Of a stretch of DNA of 64,000 bases, positions 24,648-33,920 are shown in pieces (position 1 is the stretch's first letter; each line of letters starts with the position of its first letter). Where the stretch lies: positions 23,517 to 87,516 of the forward strand of contig CAZCEC010000022.1 of assembly GCA_964497615.1 (NCBI GenBank), given 5' to 3'. The notes beneath the pieces were generated by a model that did no database searches, was not told the DNA's origin, and saw nothing but the letters and a program-made list of their open reading frames with translations. The position numbers and the translations under genes are program-made. Source of the DNA: CAZCEC01 sp964497615 (GTDB lineage Bacteria > Chloroflexota > Anaerolineae > Anaerolineales > UBA6663).

Positions 24648-25301
24648 TTACATTGATAACAAGCGGTCAAACGCATCCGCCGGCAGATCGGCCAGGCTGT
24701 CCACGATCAGATCGGCGGCGGCGAGGCGCTCGGCGGGATTGGTGTTGGTGACGGCCAGGCAGCGCATCCCGGCGGCCTTTGCAGCGGCCACGCCCGCCAC
24801 GGCGTCCTCCACCACCAGGCACCGGTCGGGCGGCACGCCCACCTGGCGGGCGGCTTCCAGAAAGACGTCCGGGTTAGGCTTGCCTGGCATTTTCTCGCCC
24901 GAGACCAACGCATCGAAGAAGGGCCGCAAGCCGCCTGCATCCACCATCACCGAGATGTTAGCGGCGGGGGCGGAGGAGGCCACCGCCTGCCGCCAGCCCG
25001 CGGTTTGCAGCCGGGTCAGCCAGTGGCGCACGCCGGGCAGGGGCTCCACCGGGCCGGCGATCCGTTCGCGGAACAGCGCCTCCTTGCGGTCGCCCAGGTC
25101 GCGCAATTCGACGGCGGTGGGCTCGCGGCCTAACACCACCGACAGCACGCCCCGGTTGTTCATGCCAAAGGTCGAGCGAAAAGTGTCGGGCGCGAAAGCG
25201 TGTCCGGCAGCGGACAGGGTATCCACCCAGGATTCGTAGTGCAGCGGGCCGGTGTCAATCAAAATCCCATCGAGGTCCCAGAGGACGGCAGAGGCGAGCA
25301 T
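24648..25301 (-). CDS. HAD-superfamily phosphatase (beta-phosphoglucomutase-like)
   Basis: 217 aa from the ATG at 25299-25301; the longer frame upstream lacks support. Motif I is LWDLDGILIDT with the two catalytic aspartates, followed by a helical cap (about 17-85), motif II as VASSAPAANISVM, and the K-P-P-D-x-x-L signature (PGKPNPDVFLEAA) with LVVEDAVAGVAAAKAAGM. This is the class I HAD arrangement of beta-phosphoglucomutases and sugar or glycolate phosphatases; the substrate cannot be told. It is divergent from the GNAT gene. Confidence 0.85.
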   Translation of the reverse strand: MLASAVLWDLDGILIDTGPLHYESWVDTLSAAGHAFAPDTFRSTFGMNNRGVLSVVLGREPTAVELRDLGDRKEALFRERIAGPVEPLPGVRHWLTRLQTAGWRQAVASSAPAANISVMVDAGGLRPFFDALVSGEKMPGKPNPDVFLEAARQVGVPPDRCLVVEDAVAGVAAAKAAGMRCLAVTNTNPAERLAAADLIVDSLADLPADAFDRLLSM

Positions 25302-25340
25302 AGGTGTGTGCGGGCGCGTGAGCGGAAAGATGAGGCTGAA

Positions 25341-25790
25341 ATGTATCACGAATGGACGCGCGAGGGGTACGTGATTTCGACCGATCCGGCGCGGCTAACC
25401 ATCGGGGTGATTCATCAGTTCCTGGCGGAGGAGTCCTACTGGGCCAAAGGGATTCCGCTCACCGTGGTGGAGAGGGCCGTCGCGCACTCGCTGTGCTTCG
25501 GGTTGTACGCCAACCGGAACCAGATTGGATTTGCCAGAGTCATCACCGATTACGCAACGTATGGCTACCTGAACGACGTGTTTGTGCTGGGTGACCATCG
25601 CGGCCAGGGGCTGGGCCGGTGGCTGCTGGAATGCGTTGTTGCTCATCCGGACCTGGCCGGGCTGCGGCGCTTCGGGCTCACCACCCGCGACGGGCAGGCG
25701 CTGTACGCGCGGTTTGGATGGACGGCGCTGCGCTACCCCGAGCGCCACATGGAGCGGCTGCCAGCGGATTACTACCAGACGGTGAGTTGA
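25341..25790 (+). CDS. GNAT-family N-acetyltransferase
   Basis: 149 aa from the ATG at 25341; the open frame continues upstream but overlaps the divergent HAD gene. The acetyl-CoA loop is HRGQGLGRWLLECVV and the terminal strand-helix YARFGWTAL is typical of small GNAT enzymes. The N-terminal LTIGVIHQFLAEESYWAKGIP is characteristic of a widespread uncharacterised GNAT subgroup. The acceptor substrate is unknown. Confidence 0.85.
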   Translation: MYHEWTREGYVISTDPARLTIGVIHQFLAEESYWAKGIPLTVVERAVAHSLCFGLYANRNQIGFARVITDYATYGYLNDVFVLGDHRGQGLGRWLLECVVAHPDLAGLRRFGLTTRDGQALYARFGWTALRYPERHMERLPADYYQTVS

Positions 25791-25818
25791 GGCATTCTCA
25801 GCGGCTTCTCACACAAAT

Positions 25819-26775
25819 GTGATGTCATGGGCGGAGAGCAAGGAGACAGCCCGGAGGCGAGACCTTGGTGGAGCGGCCAGGCCATTGAGCAAGCGGCGTA
25901 AAACAATATGGTGGTGGCGCGTGCTGGTGGCAGCGGCCTGCCTGGCGGCGTGGCCGGCCGGCGCCGCGTCGGCGGCACCCGCGGCCCAAGGCGCGAACCC
26001 GCCCATTGAGAAGGTGCATGGCGAAGCGCCGAGCGCGCAGCCCGACGGAGTTCCAATGCCGGCCACCAAGGCGCGCGCCGAGTACGTGGACCCGGCCGCC
26101 TTGCTACTGCCCGACCTGCAAACCCTGCCCCCTCACAAGTTCGACATTCGGCTAGTGGCCGGCAACCGGCGGATGCTGCGGCTGGCGAACACGGTGTGGA
26201 ACAGCGGCCTGGGCCCGCTGGAGCTGGAAGGCAGCTTCAATCGCGAGACCGGGCGCACGGCCGTGGACCAGCGGCTCTACTCCGCTGGGGGCGACGTGAC
26301 CCTGATCCCGGTCGGCGAGTTCATCTTCCACCTCGGCCACGATCACTTTCACATCGAGAGCTTTGCCCGCTACGACCTGTGGGCGCTGACGGAAGGCGAC
26401 ACGCGCGCCTGGGTGGCGGCCACCAGCGCCAAGCTCTCCTATTGCGTGATCGACACAGACTCGATTGACCCGGACAACCCGGCTTACGAGGACCGGCGGC
26501 GCTACCTCGGCTGCGGCCGGACTCTTCAGGGCCTCTCGCCGGGCTGGGGCGACGAGTACGACTCCTTCCTGGATGGACAGTCACTGGACATCACCGGACT
26601 GCCGGATGGGCTCTACGCGCTCACTTCGACGGCCAACCCCGATGGCCGGCTGCGCGAACTGGACTACACGAACAATTCCGCCACAGTGTACCTGCTGATC
26701 GTGGGCAACACCGTGGCAGAAGTCGCCCCGCCCGAGGCCGCGCGCGAGCCGTGCCGGGTGGCGGGGTGGTGCTAG
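25819..26775 (+). CDS. Lysyl oxidase homologue (copper amine oxidase of the LOX family), secreted
   Basis: 318 aa. An N-terminal signal segment (RVLVAAACLAAWPAGAASA, about residues 34-53) points to export; a TTG nearer this signal is an alternative start. The catalytic domain keeps the landmarks of animal LOX: the copper motif GHDHFHIE (His174, His176, His178), then Lys205 in AKLSYC and Tyr247 in GDEYDSFLDGQ, which align with the Lys and Tyr that form the lysine tyrosylquinone cofactor, and the terminal DYTNN. Such enzymes oxidise primary amines, in animals the lysines of collagen. The substrate here could be cell-surface protein lysines or free amines. Numbering uses the first Met. Confidence 0.85.
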   Translation: MMSWAESKETARRRDLGGAARPLSKRRKTIWWWRVLVAAACLAAWPAGAASAAPAAQGANPPIEKVHGEAPSAQPDGVPMPATKARAEYVDPAALLLPDLQTLPPHKFDIRLVAGNRRMLRLANTVWNSGLGPLELEGSFNRETGRTAVDQRLYSAGGDVTLIPVGEFIFHLGHDHFHIESFARYDLWALTEGDTRAWVAATSAKLSYCVIDTDSIDPDNPAYEDRRRYLGCGRTLQGLSPGWGDEYDSFLDGQSLDITGLPDGLYALTSTANPDGRLRELDYTNNSATVYLLIVGNTVAEVAPPEAAREPCRVAGWC

Positions 26776-26903
26776 CAGCGGCGCAGATACCCTTCAAGGT
26801 TCGGACAAATGAACAGCCGGCCACGCGGGACAGGAAGGTCCCGCGCGGCAAGTCGGACCATAGTCTACCCGGCGGCGGCGAATTACCCCGCTGAGCAGCA
26901 CAA

Positions 26904-26933
26904 TTGGTGACATTCGTCCGGGTAAGGTAAGAT
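26904..26933 (+). promoter_or_regulatory. Promoter of the nucleoside ABC transporter operon
   Basis: TTGGTG (26904-26909), an 18-bp spacer and TAAGAT (26928-26933), 58 bp before the first permease ATG. The rest of the 215-bp gap after the lysyl oxidase gene (26776-26990) shows no gene or clear terminator. The stretch GGTGACATTCGTC at 26906-26918 resembles one half of the palindromes at 45343 and 45486. Confidence 0.45.
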
Positions 26934-26990
26934 ACCCGTTACTGTCCGAATTAGGTTGGGGCGTCCAAAATACCCCAAATCAAACCCCCT

Positions 26991-28121
26991 ATGGCGCAGC
27001 CCACCGAACTCAACCGTCCCGGCTTGTCCCGCCCTCCCTCCCGCTGGGGGGATCTGGCTGTTTCCGTGGGCTGGCCGCTGCTGGCCGTGGCCGCCGCCGT
27101 GAGCCTGGGGGCGGTCGTCCTCTTGCTGCTGCGAGCCAACCCCCTGGAGGCCTACGCCGCGATGTTCGGCGGCGCACTGGGCACCTCCGCCGGCCTCATC
27201 CAATCCGCTGTCAAGGCCACCCCCCTGCTGCTCGTGGCGCTGGGCATCATCATCGCGTTCCGAGCCAACGTCATCAACATCGGCGCGGAGGGGCAGATCA
27301 TCGCCGGAGCGCTGATGGCTACCTGGTTCGCGCTGACCTTTCGGGCGTGGCCGGGGTGGCTGTTGGTATCAGCCACCCTTTTGGCCGGGTTCGTGGCCGG
27401 TGCGGCCTGGGGTTTTGTGCCGGGGCTGCTCAAGGCGCGGCTGGGCGTCAATGAGATTCTCAGCACAGTGATGATGAACGCTGTGGCGCTGCAATTGATG
27501 AACGTGCTCCTGAGTGGTCCGCTGATTGACCCGGCCGAGGTGCTGGCGGGCACCTTCATCGCCCAGTCCGAGCGCCTTCCCCAGCACGCCTGGCTGGCGC
27601 GGCTGGTGCCTCAGACCCTGCTGCACGCTGGGGCGATCGTGGCGGTGGTGCTGGCCATCGCGGTGTATTTCTTCCTGTGGCGCACTACCGTGGGGTACCG
27701 CATTCGGGCAGTGGGCCAAAGCCCGGAAGCGGCGCGCTATGCCGGTATCCCCGTGCCCTTCTACCAGATGCTGTCGCTGACTCTGGCGGGCGGCTTTGCG
27801 GGGCTGGCGGGCGTGGTGGAGGTGTTGGGCGTCCATCACCGGCTGCTGGAGGGTATTACCAGCGGCTATGGCTTCTCCGGCATCGTCGCGGCCCTGTTTG
27901 GCAAGCTGCACCCGCTGGGCGCCATCCCGGCCTCCTTCCTGTTTGGCAGCCTGCTGGTGGGGGCCGACAAGATGCAGCGGGCCGTGCAAGTGCCGTCGTC
28001 GCTGGTCGGCACCCTGCTGGGGCTCATCGTGCTGTTCGTCGTCGGCTCCGACTACATCGCCCAGCGACAGGCTGCCCGTCGCGCTGCTGCCCGCGCCGCG
28101 GGGGAGGACGGCCATGGCTGA
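26991..28121 (+). CDS. BMP-type nucleoside ABC transporter permease 1 (YufP/NupP-like)
   Basis: 376 aa with about nine or ten hydrophobic helices of the branched-chain-permease fold (BPD_transp_2). Landmarks: FRANVINIGAEGQIIAGAL, GVNEILSTVMMNAVALQLMN, YRIRAVGQSPEAARYAGIP and GYGFSGIVAALFGKLHPLGAI. This is the pattern of the larger permease of BMP-dependent purine nucleoside importers (NupP, YufP). The charged C-terminal tail overlaps the next gene by 8 bp. Confidence 0.92.
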   Translation: MAQPTELNRPGLSRPPSRWGDLAVSVGWPLLAVAAAVSLGAVVLLLLRANPLEAYAAMFGGALGTSAGLIQSAVKATPLLLVALGIIIAFRANVINIGAEGQIIAGALMATWFALTFRAWPGWLLVSATLLAGFVAGAAWGFVPGLLKARLGVNEILSTVMMNAVALQLMNVLLSGPLIDPAEVLAGTFIAQSERLPQHAWLARLVPQTLLHAGAIVAVVLAIAVYFFLWRTTVGYRIRAVGQSPEAARYAGIPVPFYQMLSLTLAGGFAGLAGVVEVLGVHHRLLEGITSGYGFSGIVAALFGKLHPLGAIPASFLFGSLLVGADKMQRAVQVPSSLVGTLLGLIVLFVVGSDYIAQRQAARRAAARAAGEDGHG

Positions 28122-29046
28122 GCTGTTCACGCTGCCGGTGCTGATGGGCATGGCCTTCTCCGGCATCCGGCTGGCCACGCCCTACCTGTATGCCGCCCTC
28201 GGCGAGACGTTTGCCCAGCGCTCGGGAGTGCTCAATCTGGGCGTGGATGGCATCATGCTCATGGGAGCCTTCACGGCCTTTTACCTGGCGCTGAACACCG
28301 GCAACTTGTGGCTTGGGCTGGGCGCCGCGGCCATCGTTGGCGCGCTCATGGGACTGCTCATGGCAGTCATCAGCATTACCCTCAAAGCCGAGCAGGGCAT
28401 CAGCGGTATCGGGCTGTATCTGTTTGGGCTGGGCCTGTCGAGTCTGCTGTTCCGCACCATGGTCGGCACGGTCAAGACCATCGTCGGATTTCAGCCCGTC
28501 AAGCTGCCCCTGTTGGGCGACCTGCCCATCGTAGGCGAGATTTTCTTCCAGCACAGCGTGCTGGTGTATGGCGCCTTCCTGCTGGTGCCGGTGGCCTGGT
28601 TCATCATCGAGAAGACCAACTGGGGCTTGAAGATCCGCGCGGTGGGCCAGTATCCGGCGGCGGCCGACTCGCTGGGCGTGAACGTCACTGCCGTGCGCTA
28701 CGCTTGCACGATTGCGGGCGGGGTGCTGGCCGGCATCGCTGGAGCTTCCCTTTCGATTGCCCTGACCAACCTGTTCCAGGAAAACCTGACCAGCGGCCAG
28801 GGCTTCATCGCCGTGGCGCTGGTGTATTTTGGCGGCTGGAAACCCCAGGGCGTGCTGGGCGGCGCCTTGCTCTTTAGCTTCGTAAACGCCTTCCAGTTGT
28901 GGGTGCAGGTGCTGGGCGTGAACATTCCGCCAGGCGTGGCGGTGATGCTGCCCTACCTGCTCACCATCGCCGCCCTGGCAGTGGCGGTGAACCGCACGCG
29001 CCAGCCGGCGGCGCTGGCCAAACCGTTCGAGCGCGGCGAGGCGTAA
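28114..29046 (+). CDS. BMP-type nucleoside ABC transporter permease 2 (YufQ/NupQ-like)
   Basis: 310 aa from the ATG at 28114. About eight helices with the smaller-permease signature: ALGETFAQRSGVLNLGVDGIMLMGAF, KAEQGISGIGLYLFGLGLSSLLFR, GLKIRAVGQYPAAADSLGVNV and GFIAVALVYFGGWKP. It pairs with the preceding permease to form the transmembrane channel. It overlaps its partner by 8 bp and is followed by the binding-protein gene. Confidence 0.92.
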   Translation: MAELFTLPVLMGMAFSGIRLATPYLYAALGETFAQRSGVLNLGVDGIMLMGAFTAFYLALNTGNLWLGLGAAAIVGALMGLLMAVISITLKAEQGISGIGLYLFGLGLSSLLFRTMVGTVKTIVGFQPVKLPLLGDLPIVGEIFFQHSVLVYGAFLLVPVAWFIIEKTNWGLKIRAVGQYPAAADSLGVNVTAVRYACTIAGGVLAGIAGASLSIALTNLFQENLTSGQGFIAVALVYFGGWKPQGVLGGALLFSFVNAFQLWVQVLGVNIPPGVAVMLPYLLTIAALAVAVNRTRQPAALAKPFERGEA

Positions 29047-29114
29047 GCGCCCGCCGCTTCAACCCGTGTTCGATGACTCGTTGTCCGCGAATTGAAAAAA
29101 GGAGAATGAAGAAA

Positions 29115-30107
29115 ATGCGCAATCACCTAAGCCGATTACCGTTGTTACTGGCAGTTGTGGCCTTGCTGGCGGCGGCCTGCGGAGGCGGCGCCGCCCAGGA
29201 AGGCGCTTTCCGGGTGGCCGTCGTCATGCCCAGCGCCACCACCGACATGGCCTTTAGCCAGTCCATGTTCCAGGCCCTCAAGGCCGTGCAGGAGGAAATG
29301 GGCGGCGAGGAAGCGATGGAAATCGCGTTCTCAGAAGGCATGTTCAATGTGCCCGACGCCGCCGCCGCCATCCGCGACTACGCCACCCAGGGCTATGATC
29401 TGGTGATCGCGCACGGCTCGCAGTACGGCGCATCCGTGCAGGAAGTCGCGCCCGACTTCCCCGAGACCAGCTTTGCCTGGGGCACCAACGTGGATACCTT
29501 TGGGCTGCCCAATGTGTTCGCCTACACCGCGGCGGCGGAAGAGGGCGGCTACGTGAACGGCGTCATGGCTGCGCTGCTCAGCCAGAGCGGCATCATCGGC
29601 GTCACCGGCCCGGTGGAAGTGGGCGATGCCAAGACCTATATTGACGGCTTCAAGAACGGCGTGGCCGCCACCGATCCCGGCATCACCGTCAACTCGACCT
29701 GGACCGGATCGTTCTCGGACGTGGCCCTGATGACGGAAGCCGCGAATACGCACATCGCCGCTGGCGCCGATATCCTGACCGGCTCGTCCCAGTCCGTGGT
29801 CGGGTCCATCGGCGCGGCCAAGGATGCGGGCGGCGTGCTGTGGTTTGGCACCCAGGCCGACCAGGCGTCGCTGGCCCCCGAACTGGTCGTCGCCAGCCAG
29901 GTCTATGACTGGACCGGCCTCATCAAGGACCTGATCGCCAAGCACAAGGCCGGCACCCTGGGCGGCGAAGCCTTCACCCTGCACCTGTCGAACGATGGGC
30001 TGAAGGTCGCCTATGGCAGCGGCTACAGCCTGCCCGCCGAAGTCATGGCCGCGGCCGAAGCCGCCATCACGGGCATCAAGAATGGGAGCATCGACCCGTT
30101 GCCCTAG
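29115..30107 (+). CDS. BMP-family (PnrA-like) nucleoside-binding lipoprotein
   Basis: 330 aa. I chose the ATG at 29115 because GGAG lies 10 bp ahead; the ATG at 29106 is only one base from that site. The signal peptide ends in LLAAACGGG, a lipobox-like Cys, so the mature protein should be a surface lipoprotein. The fold is of the BMP/PnrA type: FRVAVVMPSATTDMAFSQS, YDLVIAHGSQYG, SFAWGTNVD, EEGGYVNGVMAALLS, GADILTGSSQSVVG and FGTQADQ. Family members bind purine nucleosides; some related proteins bind other ligands such as autoinducer-2, so the substrate is likely but not proven. Confidence 0.9.
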   Translation: MRNHLSRLPLLLAVVALLAAACGGGAAQEGAFRVAVVMPSATTDMAFSQSMFQALKAVQEEMGGEEAMEIAFSEGMFNVPDAAAAIRDYATQGYDLVIAHGSQYGASVQEVAPDFPETSFAWGTNVDTFGLPNVFAYTAAAEEGGYVNGVMAALLSQSGIIGVTGPVEVGDAKTYIDGFKNGVAATDPGITVNSTWTGSFSDVALMTEAANTHIAAGADILTGSSQSVVGSIGAAKDAGGVLWFGTQADQASLAPELVVASQVYDWTGLIKDLIAKHKAGTLGGEAFTLHLSNDGLKVAYGSGYSLPAEVMAAAEAAITGIKNGSIDPLP

Positions 30108-30132
30108 GCAACTAACCCACGGTTAGCCACCC

Positions 30133-30195
30133 GACCTGCCAGGTTTCGACCGGTCTCACCCGCCGGACGGACTCTCCGGCGAAACCTGGCAGGTC
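30133..30195. repeat. Dispersed 16-bp inverted repeat, copy 1
   Basis: GACCTGCCAGGTTTCG (30133-30148) is perfectly inverted at 30180-30195, with a 31-nt centre that itself contains a small CCGG-rich hairpin. The same arm sequence (ACCTGCCAGGTTT) recurs at 60481-60543. It lies between the binding-protein and ATPase genes of one transporter, so the hairpin could adjust expression of the two or be a mobile REP-like element. Confidence 0.85.
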
Positions 30196-30205
30196 GCCCG
30201 CGGTC

Positions 30206-31762
30206 ATGACTACCCATCCGCCCTCCGCTCCCGCAATCCCGCAGCGCGTCCACGTGCAGCGCGTGGAAATGCGCGGCATCGTCAAGCGCTTCCCGGGCGT
30301 GCTGGCGAATGCCGGGGTCAACTTCGACGTGAACGCAGGCGAGGTGCACGCTCTGCTGGGCGAGAATGGCGCCGGCAAGAGCACGCTCATGCGCCAACTC
30401 TATGGGCTGTACCGGCCCAATCAGGGCGACATCCTGGTCAACGGCGAGCCGCGCGTGTTCCAATCGCCGGCGGATGCCATCCGCGCCGGCATCGGCATGA
30501 TCCATCAGCATTTCATGCTGGTCCCCACGCTGACCGTCGCAGAGAACGTGGCCCTTGGGCTGCGCTCGTCGCGCGAACCACTGCTGGACCTGAACCTGGT
30601 GGCGGCCCGCCTGCGGACCCTGGCCGAGGCGTACGGCCTCAAGGTGGACCCCGACGCCTATGTCTGGCAGTTGGCAGTGGGCGAGCAGCAGCGGGTGGAG
30701 ATTCTCAAAGCGCTGTACCGCGGCGCGAGCCTCATCATCCTGGATGAGCCCACGGCGGTGCTGACGCCGCAGGAAGTCGATGGGCTGTTCGTTACCCTGC
30801 GGCGCATGGCCAGCGAGGGGCACGCGCTGATCTTTATCTCGCACAAGCTGCACGAGGTGCTGGCGATCAGCCAGCGCATCACCGTGCTGCGCGACGGCCA
30901 CGTGGTGGGCGAGCGCGCCACGGCTAACGTCACCCGAGCCGAGCTGGCTGAGCTGATGGTGGGGCGCGCGCTCAAGCCGATACCGGCCCAACCCATGCAG
31001 GCCGGCGACGTGCAGTTGAGCCTGGAGGCAGTGCGGGCCGCCAGCGACCGCGGCACCGAAGGATTGCGCGGCGTGAGCATGGACATTCACGCGGGCGAGA
31101 TCGTGGGTCTGGCGGGCGTATCCGGAAACGGGCAGCGCGAACTGGCCGAGTGCCTGGGCGGGCTGCGCAAGGTGACGGCCGGGCGGGTGCGGCTGGCGGG
31201 CCGGGACGTGACGCACGCCTCGCCGCATGAGCGCCGCCAGGCCGGCCAGGCCTATATCCCCGAGGAGCGCATGCGCGACGGCGCCGTCAAGAGCTTCACC
31301 GTCCAGGAAAACGTGTTCCTGCACGACCACACCGCGCCGGAGTATGCCCGCTGGGGATTTCTGAATTCCGCGGCGATGCGGGCCCAGGCCAATGCCCTGG
31401 TGGCGCGCTTCAACGTGAAGACGCCGGGGCTGGACACGCCGCTGAAGAACCTGTCCGGCGGCAATATCCAGAAGCTGATCCTGGCGCGCGAGCTGGCGCG
31501 CCAGCCTCGGGTGCTCATCGCCGCGCAGCCCACGCGCGGGGTAGACATTGGCGCCACCGAGTATATCCACCAGCAACTGCTGGCGCAGCGCGCGGCCGGC
31601 ACCGCCATCCTGCTCATCTCGGAGGACCTGGACGAGATCATGGCCCTGTCGGACCGCATCGCCGTCATCTACGAGGGGCGCATCATGGCCATCCTCCCCC
31701 GCGGGCAAGCCACTCCCGCCGAACTGGGGCTGCTAATGGCCGGCGTTCAGCCCGGCGGTTAG
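30206..31762 (+). CDS. BMP-type nucleoside ABC transporter ATPase (duplicated, NupO-like)
   Basis: 518 aa with two ABC modules. The first has Walker A GENGAGKST (about residue 52), a Q-loop in GMIHQHF, signature LAVGEQQRVEI and Walker B LIILDEPTAVLTP. The second lacks a standard Walker A (GVSGNGQRELAE, without the Lys-Ser/Thr), as is typical of sugar and nucleoside importers of the RbsA/NupO class, and has signature LSGGNIQKLILARE. It energises the two permeases encoded upstream. The ATG overlaps the end of the dispersed repeat region by only 10 bp. Its 3' end overlaps the convergent uvrD-like gene by 4 bp. Confidence 0.92.
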   Translation: MTTHPPSAPAIPQRVHVQRVEMRGIVKRFPGVLANAGVNFDVNAGEVHALLGENGAGKSTLMRQLYGLYRPNQGDILVNGEPRVFQSPADAIRAGIGMIHQHFMLVPTLTVAENVALGLRSSREPLLDLNLVAARLRTLAEAYGLKVDPDAYVWQLAVGEQQRVEILKALYRGASLIILDEPTAVLTPQEVDGLFVTLRRMASEGHALIFISHKLHEVLAISQRITVLRDGHVVGERATANVTRAELAELMVGRALKPIPAQPMQAGDVQLSLEAVRAASDRGTEGLRGVSMDIHAGEIVGLAGVSGNGQRELAECLGGLRKVTAGRVRLAGRDVTHASPHERRQAGQAYIPEERMRDGAVKSFTVQENVFLHDHTAPEYARWGFLNSAAMRAQANALVARFNVKTPGLDTPLKNLSGGNIQKLILARELARQPRVLIAAQPTRGVDIGATEYIHQQLLAQRAAGTAILLISEDLDEIMALSDRIAVIYEGRIMAILPRGQATPAELGLLMAGVQPGG

Positions 31763-33920
31763 GCCGGCGGCCTTAGCACCACCCCTGGCGCGGGCTCGTC
31801 GGCCAGGCTGTTCCACAATTCTTCAAACAGCGTTTTGACAATCGGATAACGGCCGGCCTCGAGCTCGTTGTCATTCGCGGCCGTGATGACAAGGCGCCGC
31901 CGCGCGCGAGTGAGGGCAACATACCACAGGCAGCGTGCCTCGTTGCGGGCACGGCGGGTGCGTTCAACGAAGGCCGGGTGGTTTTCATCCTCGCCGCGTT
32001 TTGGCAGCACCAACCCGGCCTCGGGGTCGTGGAACGGGCTGAAATCGCGGTTGGGGCTGACTTTGTGCCGGCTGTCAGCGGCGATGACGAAGGGAAACTC
32101 CAGCCCCTTGGCGGCATGGATGGTCATCACCTGCACGGCGTCGGCCTGGCTGTTCAACTCCGGCGCTTTGAGGCGTTCATCGCTAGCCAGCAGCCGGCGC
32201 AGATGCCCGACCAGCTCGCGCGGGCCGTGAGCGGGGTTTGCCAGCGCATAGGTATGCGCGACGGCGAGCAGCTTAGCGAGTGCGGACGCACGCGGACCGG
32301 GCGTTCCCGCGCTTCCCAGCGCCTCCGCCTCCGGTTCGAGCAGGCCGCCCGCGCGCAGCGCCCACGCCACGAATGCATCCGGCGGCAGCCGCCAGCGCTG
32401 GGCCTGGGCGGCGCGCCAGTAGGCGGCGAGGCCGGCGAGGCGGGCATCCGTGGCGGCCAGCACGGCCGGCCACAGCCGCCGGTCGCCCTCCGCCGGGCGC
32501 AAGGCCGCCACCTCGGCCTGCGTGAGGCCCGCGGCCGGCCCTGCCAGCACACGCACCAGTGAAAGATCGTCGGCGGGGTCGAGGCAGAAGTTGAGCAGAT
32601 GGATGGCATCCAGGATTTCGGGCCGGGTGTAAAAGGCGTCACCGGCCGAAATGGCGTACGGGATGCCGCCGGCCTGGAGCGCAGCGAGATAGTGCGGCAG
32701 GTAGGTGCGCGCGCGGATGAGGAGCGCGATGTCGCGGTATGCAAAGCCCTCGGCGCGGGCGCGCTGCACCCATTCCGCCACAGCCAGGGCCTCCTGGTCA
32801 CGGTCGGGGAGCGCGTGCAGGTGGACGACCTCGCCGGTGAATTGCTGATGGTCCACAAAGGGGAGCAGNNNNNNNNNNNNNNNNNNCTCGGTTCGCCTAA
32901 CTCGTACCCCGCGATGGCGCGGTTAGCGGCGGCCAGGATCGGGCTGAGTGACCTGCGGTTCTCGGTGAGCGGCGCCTCGAAGCGCGGCCGGCCCGCGCCC
33001 GGAAAGCGGGCGATGTTCTCTACCCGCGCCTCGCGCCATACGTAGATGGCCTGCCGGGGATCGCCCACGACGGTGACATTGGCGGCGCTCTCGGCCGCCA
33101 GCGCGCGGAGCAGACGCTCCTGGGCGAAGTTGGTGTCTTGATACTCGTCCACCAGCAGCGCACAGAAACGCGCCTGATGCGCGGCGCGCAGGGCGGCATC
33201 CCGTTCCAGCAACGCGGCCGCTTCCATGATCAGCCGGTCGAAATCGAGCTGGCCGCGCCGGGCCAGGGTCAGGGCATATTCGGCGTACAACCAGCCGGCC
33301 AGCGGGGCGATCACGCCGTAGCGGTCGCGCCGTGCCCCCCTGGTGCTAGCCTTCCGGAACTCGTCCCACCCGATGGCCTGATTGCGAAGCTGGTTCACGA
33401 CGCCCAAGGCGTGCTCAAAGGGGCCGCCCTTGTGCCAGTCGTAGTCATCCACCGTGAGGGGATCGAAATCGCCATATGCGGCGCGGAAGCCCTCTGCCAG
33501 AAACGCTTCCTGCGCGGCTTCGAGCAGTTCGGCTGCCTCCGCCTCGGTGAGCAGGGGCAAGGCCGAGTCCACCCCGGCGCGCAGGCTGTGGTCGGCCAGC
33601 AGGCGGGCGCAGAAGCTGTGAAAGGTGCTGATCGGAGCGGCGGCGAGGTCGAGGCGTTCCAGGGCTGGGCCGGCGGCGGCGCGGGCGGTGACCGCGCGCA
33701 GGATGCGGGCCCGCATCTCGGCGGCCGCTTTCTCGCTAAAGGTGAGGACCAGGATTTCGTCGGGGCGCAATCCCTGGCCGAGCAAATGCAAGTATCGCCG
33801 GGCAATGACTTCGGTCTTGCCGGTGCCAGCGCCAGCCACTACCCGCACCGGCAAATTGGCAGGCGCGGCGATGGCCTGCGCCTGACCCGCATTAGGGATG
33901 AATGGCTGCTCGCTGGTCAT
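31759..33920 (-). CDS. UvrD/AddA-like SF1A helicase, interrupted by an assembly gap
   Basis: The N-terminal part runs from the ATG at 33920: VVAGAGTGKTEV (Walker A), LVLTFSEKAAAEM, ISTFHSFCARLL, LLVDEYQDTNFAQ, VVGDPRQAIYVWREA, TENRRS. The C-terminal part, in a different frame beyond the N-run, has YRDIALLIRARTYLPHY, MTIHAAKGLEFPFVIAA and LWYVALTRARRRLVI. Together they cover all SF1A motifs. The frame change coincides exactly with the 18 N at 32869-32886, so I read it as one intact gene with a wrongly sized gap and not a real frameshift. The ATG overlaps the stop of the AddB-like gene by 4 bp. The pair looks like an AddAB-type end-processing helicase-nuclease, but no nuclease domain is visible at the C-terminus of this protein. 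Confidence 0.85.
32869..32886. other. Assembly gap (18 N) inside the UvrD-like gene
   Basis: Eighteen undetermined bases. The reading frames on the two sides are offset by one relative to an 18-base spacer, so the real missing length is not 18. Confidence 0.99.

Noticed and set aside
32154..32868. Frame continuing past the N-run in the UvrD-like gene
   Set aside because: The translation beyond the gap is a shadow frame; the true C-terminal half is in another frame.
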